The translations under genes and the position numbers were made by a program. 46,917 nucleotides of DNA from an uncultured Erysipelotrichaceae bacterium (GTDB taxonomy: Bacteria > Bacillota_I > Bacilli_A > RFN20 > CAG-826): positions 1 to 46,917 of the forward strand of contig CADAXQ010000013.1 in the NCBI GenBank assembly GCA_902791935.1. Direction: 5' to 3'. Every line of letters begins with the position of its first letter. Positions within the stretch are counted from its first letter, which is position 1. Positions 42,766-46,917 of this stretch are shown here, one piece after another. The notes under the pieces are model-generated. The model saw nothing but the letters and a program-made list of their open reading frames with translations. It was not told the origin of the DNA and did no database searches.

Positions 42766-43212
42766 TTATTTGATCATCGACTGAGAAATCATCCAAACCG
42801 CTTTGCTGAAGGAATCGATGAGATCGTCCATTTTGGTCGACACGAGATAGCTGTTTTCTTCATCGGCACTTGTTTTGATGCTGGATGCTAATCCGAGCAA
42901 CACCCGATAATCTTCCAGGACTTTGCCTAACAATTCATCAGCGCTGATGTAGGTGCCATTGTCTTCTTTGATCTTAGAAAGTTCTAAGAACTCACCCATT
43001 CTGGACACCGGTTTGCCACCGATTTTTAAGAGCGTCTCCGCCACTTCATCAATTTCTTCGTTCACTTCGTCATAGTAGGATTCGAGTTGAGCGTGGATGG
43101 TGAAGAAGGAATGTCCGGTCACGTACCAGTGGTACGATTGTAATTTGTGGTAGAACACCACTAAGCTTCCGAGCAATTCGTTCATCGAAGTATTTACTTT
43201 GTTTTGTTGCAT
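42766..43212 (-). CDS. dps: Dps-like DNA-protecting ferritin
   Basis: About 148 residues. The ferroxidase pattern is present: HKLQSYHWYVTGHSFFTIH, then ESYYDEVNEEIDEVAE, with the inter-subunit His/Asp/Glu ligands of Dps. Dps dodecamers oxidise iron with hydrogen peroxide and store it, protecting DNA. The second in-frame ATG (43212) has the better distance to AGGAG (9 bases) than the first at 43218 (3 bases). A dyad TTAGATAAT/ATTCTTTAA lies about 40 bases upstream and resembles Fur/PerR-type boxes; a related core precedes rubrerythrin. Confidence 0.9.
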   Translation of the reverse strand: MQQNKVNTSMNELLGSLVVFYHKLQSYHWYVTGHSFFTIHAQLESYYDEVNEEIDEVAETLLKIGGKPVSRMGEFLELSKIKEDNGTYISADELLGKVLEDYRVLLGLASSIKTSADEENSYLVSTKMDDLIDSFSKAVWMISQSMIK

Positions 43213-43442
43213 ATTCATTTTCTCCTTTGGGACCTTTGTCCCTCTCTGCACTTAGATAATATTCTTTAAACAATCGCTAAAATATCAATATTGTCTTTAA
43301 TATTTGCACTATTTTCTTTTTTATCTATTTTTATCATTTTTGTTTTGCATTATTACGCGCGTATAGGCCTACTTATTTATTAATTTCATATATTTATTGC
43401 ATTATCTTTTGTATTTATATTGATTTATGACAAAATAAAAAC

Positions 43443-44309
43443 ATGAAAACATCACAAGATGCCCAATATACCTTCGGCAGTTTGCCAGTTCTATTAGAAC
43501 AAAGAGAAGTCTGTGGCGCCGATCCCCATCAGGAACTGGCCCATTGGCACGACATGTTAGAACTCATCCAAGTCAAAAGCGGCCAGATGCATTGCCACGT
43601 CAATGGGTCTGACTTCTTATTGAAGAAGGGCGACATCTGCATCATCAACGAAGAGCAGATCCACCGCATTTATAGCAACGAAGAGATGCCCTGCTCCACC
43701 AACACCCTCACCATCAGCCCGGCGATGTTGCAAAACATTACGGATATGTATAACAAGCTGATTTTGCCGGTCATCAGCGACAGTGACTTCACCCATATCC
43801 GGATGAATGGCCGTAATTCTCACGCGCGTATGATATCTGATTTAATGGATGAAATGATGAAACTAGCCAAAGATCAACCGGTTGGTTGTGAGCTTCAGGC
43901 GCTTGCCTGCGTGGCCATGATTCTACGTCAAGTTTATCTCGTGCACAGTGAAGAACCGATCGAAATCGAACACGATGAAGACCTGCGTTTACACAAAAAG
44001 ATGACCGCCTATATTTACGAGCACTATAACGAACCAATCAGCCTAGATGACATTGTCGCTTCTGCCGACATCAGTCGTTCCAAGTGCTCGGTCTTGTTTC
44101 ATAAATATGCCGAAACGTCCCCGATTGATTTCCTGAATGCCTATCGGCTAGAGATGGCAGCGGGCCAGTTATGCAATACCGGCAATACCGTCGCTTCCAT
44201 CGCCTTCGCGTGCGGCTTCAACCAGCAAAGTTACTTCAGCCGTATGTTTGTCCGCGAATACGGCATGACCCCTAAGGCCTACCGCCAGGCGCACCAAAGC
44301 GCGCGTTAA
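43443..44309 (+). CDS. AraC family transcription regulator
   Basis: 288 residues. The N-terminal cupin (HWHDMLELIQVKSGQMHCHV, then GDICIINEEQIHRIYS) is followed by an AraC double helix-turn-helix (SLDDIVASADISRSKCSVLF; TVASIAFACGFNQQSYFSRM) and the GMTPKAYRQ end. It probably senses a small ligand and regulates unlinked genes, as no obvious target operon adjoins it. No ribosome site is visible in the AT-rich 20 bases before the ATG, so translation may be leaderless or weak. The gene has higher GC and a different codon style from its surroundings. Confidence 0.9.
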   Translation: MKTSQDAQYTFGSLPVLLEQREVCGADPHQELAHWHDMLELIQVKSGQMHCHVNGSDFLLKKGDICIINEEQIHRIYSNEEMPCSTNTLTISPAMLQNITDMYNKLILPVISDSDFTHIRMNGRNSHARMISDLMDEMMKLAKDQPVGCELQALACVAMILRQVYLVHSEEPIEIEHDEDLRLHKKMTAYIYEHYNEPISLDDIVASADISRSKCSVLFHKYAETSPIDFLNAYRLEMAAGQLCNTGNTVASIAFACGFNQQSYFSRMFVREYGMTPKAYRQAHQSAR

Positions 44310-44366
44310 TTTAATATTGGAAGGCATCAGATAACGTTTTTACTGACGCATAAATGGCAAAATTTC

Positions 44367-44756
44367 CTACTTTATGGATGGAAAATTGGCTATGCGCAGT
44401 TCAATGCTCTTTGTGTTTCCCGTAACTAAATAAGCGTTGTCGCCACGCTTTTCTAGAACAACTTCGTAAAACGGCAAATTGCTTGCGTCGGGGAGAACCA
44501 CACCAGAAGGAGACGGATTCACCAGAACACCAAATTTTTTCATTGCAAAAAGCAAAACGTCTACGGTTCCACTTTCAAAGCCAAATTTCTTTCGCAATAA
44601 AACTTCACGATATTCTTTTGCCATGACGGTGCTATATACAGTAACGATCTCTCCGCTCAAAACTCTAATCATTACCTGAACTGTGGCTGCATCGTCTTTG
44701 CTGGACAATAAAGCAGAAACGAGGACATTAGTATCAATCACCGCATAGCAAATCAT
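44367..44756 (-). CDS. PIN-domain toxin (putative type II toxin)
   Basis: 129 residues of the PIN_3 type. The first acidic motif is VIDTNVLVSALLS (Asp near 8), with EYREVLLRKKF in the middle and a late acidic segment RGDNAYLVTGN. PIN toxins are metal-dependent ribonucleases. The start overlaps the end of a partial antitoxin frame by 4 bases (ATGA), the normal layout for a toxin-antitoxin operon. As that antitoxin has lost its 5' end, the toxin may be silent or the copy inactive. Confidence 0.85.
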   Translation of the reverse strand: MICYAVIDTNVLVSALLSSKDDAATVQVMIRVLSGEIVTVYSTVMAKEYREVLLRKKFGFESGTVDVLLFAMKKFGVLVNPSPSGVVLPDASNLPFYEVVLEKRGDNAYLVTGNTKSIELRIANFPSIK

Positions 44757-44926
44757 TCATCCGACTCCTTGCGCGCAAGATCAATCTCCTTATTGATTTC
44801 CTCTAGGCTCATGTCGGAAACGCGATTGTCTTTTGCCTGTGCTCGCAAGGCCATGAACGCCTGCAATGCTTCTTCTCTGGTGACATTTTGCTCCGGGGAT
44901 TCCGAAGTGGTCCTGGTATCCGTCTG
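44753..44926 (-). pseudogene. 5'-truncated antitoxin of the PIN toxin
   Basis: The open frame of 57 codons reads NVTREEALQAFMALRAQAK, then MSLEEINKEIDLARKESDE and stops inside the toxin start. This is the C-terminal half of a RelB-like antitoxin. Upstream the frame reaches a stop at 44929 with no start codon, and the DNA-binding N-terminus is absent. The missing part is replaced by the flavin reductase remnant on the other strand. Confidence 0.75.
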
Positions 44927-44944
44927 TCATCAGGTATTTCTTCT

Positions 44945-45380
44945 TGGATTTGGAGTCCGCGAAGAAGCTCAGCGGGACGGATCTTCCCTGCTGGGTCCCA
45001 CCTGATACCAGAAGGCGGGATGGTATCCCTGGCCCGCCTATCCGTCCGCAGAGATATACCAAGATCTTTATGGATGCTTCCGGAAGATTCACTCTTACCT
45101 TCTTCGAAGGTCATCAGAAGGAGATGCTATATCTCGGCTCCCATTCGGAAAGGATGTCCCGGATAAGATCGAAAAATCCGGTCTTCATTTAGCCGAAGTA
45201 GACTCTCAGCCGATTTACGAGGAAGGGAAAACCGTTCTTCTCTGCAAGACTCTTTATCATCAGCCAATCGATCCGAAGGGCTTCGTCAATCCCGCTTTCG
45301 GGGAGAAGACTTACCCTGAACACGATTATTCCGTCCTCTATATCGCCGAAATCGAAAAAGCCTACGAGATCGAGAAGTAA
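44945..45380 (+). pseudogene. Flavin reductase-like (FMN-binding) remnant
   Basis: Plus-strand family motifs appear in two frames: IRPQRYTKIFMDASGRFTLTFF and GHQKEMLYLGSHSE up to about 45146, then GKDVPDKIEKSGLHLAEVD, TVLLCKTLYHQPIDP and MYIAEI-like LYIAEIEKAYEIEK-stop. One base is missing at the switch. The N-terminal part with the FMN-binding MTxSWG motif is not seen. It is a decayed member of the flavin reductase-like family that reduces or binds FMN. Confidence 0.78.
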
Positions 45381-45407
45381 AAGAGATCTTACATCTCTTT
45401 CGCTTAC

Positions 45408-45438
45408 AAAAAAGACAGGACCCGCGTTCTGCCTTTTT
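45408..45438. terminator. Bidirectional terminator between convergent genes
   Basis: A CAGGAC/GTTCTG stem (one G-T pair) is flanked by an A-run on one side and a T-run on the other, so it can end the flavin reductase remnant (+) and the GGDEF gene (-). A second perfect hairpin AAAGAGAT/ATCTCTTT lies at 45380-45400. Confidence 0.7.
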
Positions 45439-45454
45439 GTACGGATGAATAATC

Positions 45455-46525
45455 TCACTCCGCTTCCTCTTCTCTGGCTTTCTTGTTCTGGTACATCTTG
45501 GTATCGGCTTCCTTGATGACCTGTTCGATCGGAAGAGAGGAATCATAGGTCGCGTAACCTAAGGAGACACTCGGCATTCGCGGATCCTTTTTCCGCATCT
45601 CTTTCATTGAGGTAAAGAAGCTTTCCTTGAGCTTATCTGCCTCCTCAAGATGACGATTCATGATCACACAGAACTCATCTCCGCCGATGCGGTAACATTT
45701 TCCGTATTTTCCATACGTTTTCTTAATCCGCAAGGCGATGTTCTTCAAGGCAAGATCCCCGACATCGTGGCCATAGGTATCATTGACCTTCTTGAACTGA
45801 TTGACATCGAAGAAGAGAAGAATCGCTTTTGATCGGAGGCTCTCTATATTGGTTTCATAACAGCCTCTGTTGAGAAGCATCGTCAAGGCGTCGACTTGGA
45901 AGACCATCTTGTTATAGCGGGAATAGAGAAGATAATTGGCGATTGCGACACAGAGGTAATCGACTTTGATTTCGCTGTAGATAAACTGGATCGTCACCCC
46001 TAAAGCAAGAAGAAGCAAGGTCAGGATCAAGACGCTATCGATATTCATCTGATATTCTTTTCCGCTTCGGATGACGCAGAAAAAGATATAGAAAGTCGAT
46101 AAAGAAAAAGCGAGGATATAGATGAAATAGAAGGTTTCATGATGGGAGACATTGTTTTCATCAATGGAGAAAACCAGATCGAATCCCATCGCGATACATT
46201 CGAATAAGGCGTGAGCTAAAGCGATCCCCAGAGGGATCCTTGAATCTTTGACGTTTGCGTAAGCGCTCGCGGCCAGAACCCCGGTCAAGGGAGCAATGCT
46301 GTACTCGATTCCTTTGGCGGCTTTATGAAGGGGGATCAGGGAAGGCGATGCGCCTTCCGTAAGAACACCGACGAATTCGGCGCTTGCCGCTAAGGCGATA
46401 AAGAGAGAAGCGAGAACCGTCTTCCTCTTGATGTCTTTACGGATCAGACGGTTGGTCAAGGAATCAAAAGAGGTGATCAATAACACTAAGAGTTCGACAA
46501 GGAGGTTCGCAGTATATAAGTTCAT
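45455..46525 (-). CDS. Membrane diguanylate cyclase (GGDEF)
   Basis: 356 residues. About seven hydrophobic helices occupy residues 5-205 (for example NLLVELLVLLITSF and VLILTLLLLALGVTIQFI). A GGDEF domain follows, with DALTMLLNRGCYE at 212, FFDVNQFKKVNDTYGHDVGD at 238-257 and an intact GGDEF at 281-285. The enzyme makes cyclic di-GMP from GTP. The RxxD product-inhibition site just before GGDEF is absent. AGGA lies 4 bases before the ATG. No EAL or HD-GYP partner is certain in the window. Confidence 0.92.
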   Translation of the reverse strand: MNLYTANLLVELLVLLITSFDSLTNRLIRKDIKRKTVLASLFIALAASAEFVGVLTEGASPSLIPLHKAAKGIEYSIAPLTGVLAASAYANVKDSRIPLGIALAHALFECIAMGFDLVFSIDENNVSHHETFYFIYILAFSLSTFYIFFCVIRSGKEYQMNIDSVLILTLLLLALGVTIQFIYSEIKVDYLCVAIANYLLYSRYNKMVFQVDALTMLLNRGCYETNIESLRSKAILLFFDVNQFKKVNDTYGHDVGDLALKNIALRIKKTYGKYGKCYRIGGDEFCVIMNRHLEEADKLKESFFTSMKEMRKKDPRMPSVSLGYATYDSSLPIEQVIKEADTKMYQNKKAREEEAE

Positions 46526-46917
46526 GGTTTCCTATGCCTTTTGAATAGTCTAACCGAACCCATTGGGAGCTGACGAAGGTAAATGGATATGAGTTTCACC
46601 ATTTTACCAATTTCCCCCTTTGGAAATATGGTGAAACTCCTTCTCAGGGCTTCCTGTTCCTGACCTGCGCAAAGAGGGAAAGCTGGATGTTTCTTTCCCT
46701 TCTTCCGGCTTTGAAAAAACGCTTTTTCTGTCGTGAAGCGCAATCGAAATTCCTTGCGCCAGCCTATAGTATCCGATGATCGGAGAGAGGTCATAGTCCT
46801 TCGCCTTGGAAAGCAAAACCGTATATGGGCCCGGGGACGAGAGAAGCGCTCCACTCCATGGCGTGGTGGCTGAACATCGACGCCTAGCTTCAGGACCATC
46901 AAGGCCGTTCTCTTCCC
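46526..46917. other. Unassigned region upstream of the GGDEF gene, with a nested inverted repeat
   Basis: No gene can be supported. A perfect 9-bp dyad TTTCACCAT/ATGGTGAAA (46594-46636) encloses a second dyad ATTTCC/GGAAAT. Open frames on the minus strand (for example one containing KAKDYDLSPIIGYYRLAQ) show no family I recognise; they may be the 3' end of a gene that continues beyond the window or a remnant. Confidence 0.5.

Noticed and set aside
44790..45114. Minus-strand frames of about 100 codons overlapping the flavin reductase remnant
   Set aside because: They are antisense shadows of the remnant, rich in Arg and Pro, with no family resemblance.
46522..46902. Minus-strand frame upstream of the cyclase as a gene
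   Set aside because: It has no start context and no family, and changes of frame would be needed. It was left as unassigned DNA.

Overview
The window (46.9 kb, moderate-to-low GC, standard genetic code with TGA used as stop) looks like a chromosomal accessory region of an uncultured, anaerobic, host-associated Firmicute of the Bacilli/Erysipelotrichia/RF39 type. The reasons are strong AGGAG ribosome sites, many serine-rich lipoproteins with MKKK leaders and LxxC lipoboxes, a reverse rubrerythrin and a Dps but no aerobic metabolism, and InlB-type surface repeats. Species-level placement is not possible from the sequence alone.

Layout. 0.1-9.2 kb, all on the minus strand: reverse rubrerythrin, a phytoene-desaturase-like flavoprotein, a Schlafen-group-3 helicase with a nuclease-like N-terminus coupled to a MazG-like pyrophosphatase, an AlbA/Schlafen ATP-binding regulator with tandem operator-like repeats, and three lipoprotein reading frames, two of which look like one broken gene. 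9.5-17.4 kb, a decaying defence/regulation patch: an AAA-DUF4143 ATPase, an Rrf2 regulator, a zinc-macrodomain gene with a nonsense codon, an AbiEi/AbiEii type IV toxin-antitoxin pair lying between that macrodomain gene and its usual partner SirTM, a YwnB-like reductase, and an AlbA pseudogene fused head to head with the 3' stump of a glycoside hydrolase.

17.5-32.3 kb is a coherent carbohydrate uptake locus. One arm (minus) holds two CUT1 permeases, a secreted TIM-barrel lipoprotein, an AraC regulator, a YesL-like membrane protein and an ABC ATPase. The divergent arm (plus) holds a solute-binding lipoprotein, two large modular lipoproteins and a cytoplasmic paralogue of the TIM-barrel protein. 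A 16-bp palindrome lies between the arms. The two large lipoproteins share an unnamed module of roughly 95 residues seen about seven times.

32.4-42.7 kb: an FMN-binding PNPOx-like protein, four more AAA-DUF4143 ATPases, a NYC1-like dehydrogenase, Fic, an orphan RelB/DinJ antitoxin, a frameshifted ImmA/IrrE gene and a duplicated dehydrogenase fragment. 42.7-46.9 kb: Dps, an AraC regulator, a PIN toxin with a truncated antitoxin, a flavin reductase pseudogene and a GGDEF membrane protein.

The most interesting pattern is that AAA-DUF4143 genes recur five times. Four of them, plus two tiny orphan start remnants, have a private 32-48 bp element with terminal inverted repeats lying only about 10-17 bases before the start codon. 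The fifth has an array of 23-bp tandem repeats there instead. The arm sequence differs at each locus while the geometry is kept, and two loci carry a second copy beyond the 3' end. This suggests a family of self-recognising ATPase/nuclease-fold genes that each carry a cognate cis element (operator, cleavage site or recombination site). At least nine genes in the window are broken or truncated, which fits an active accessory island.
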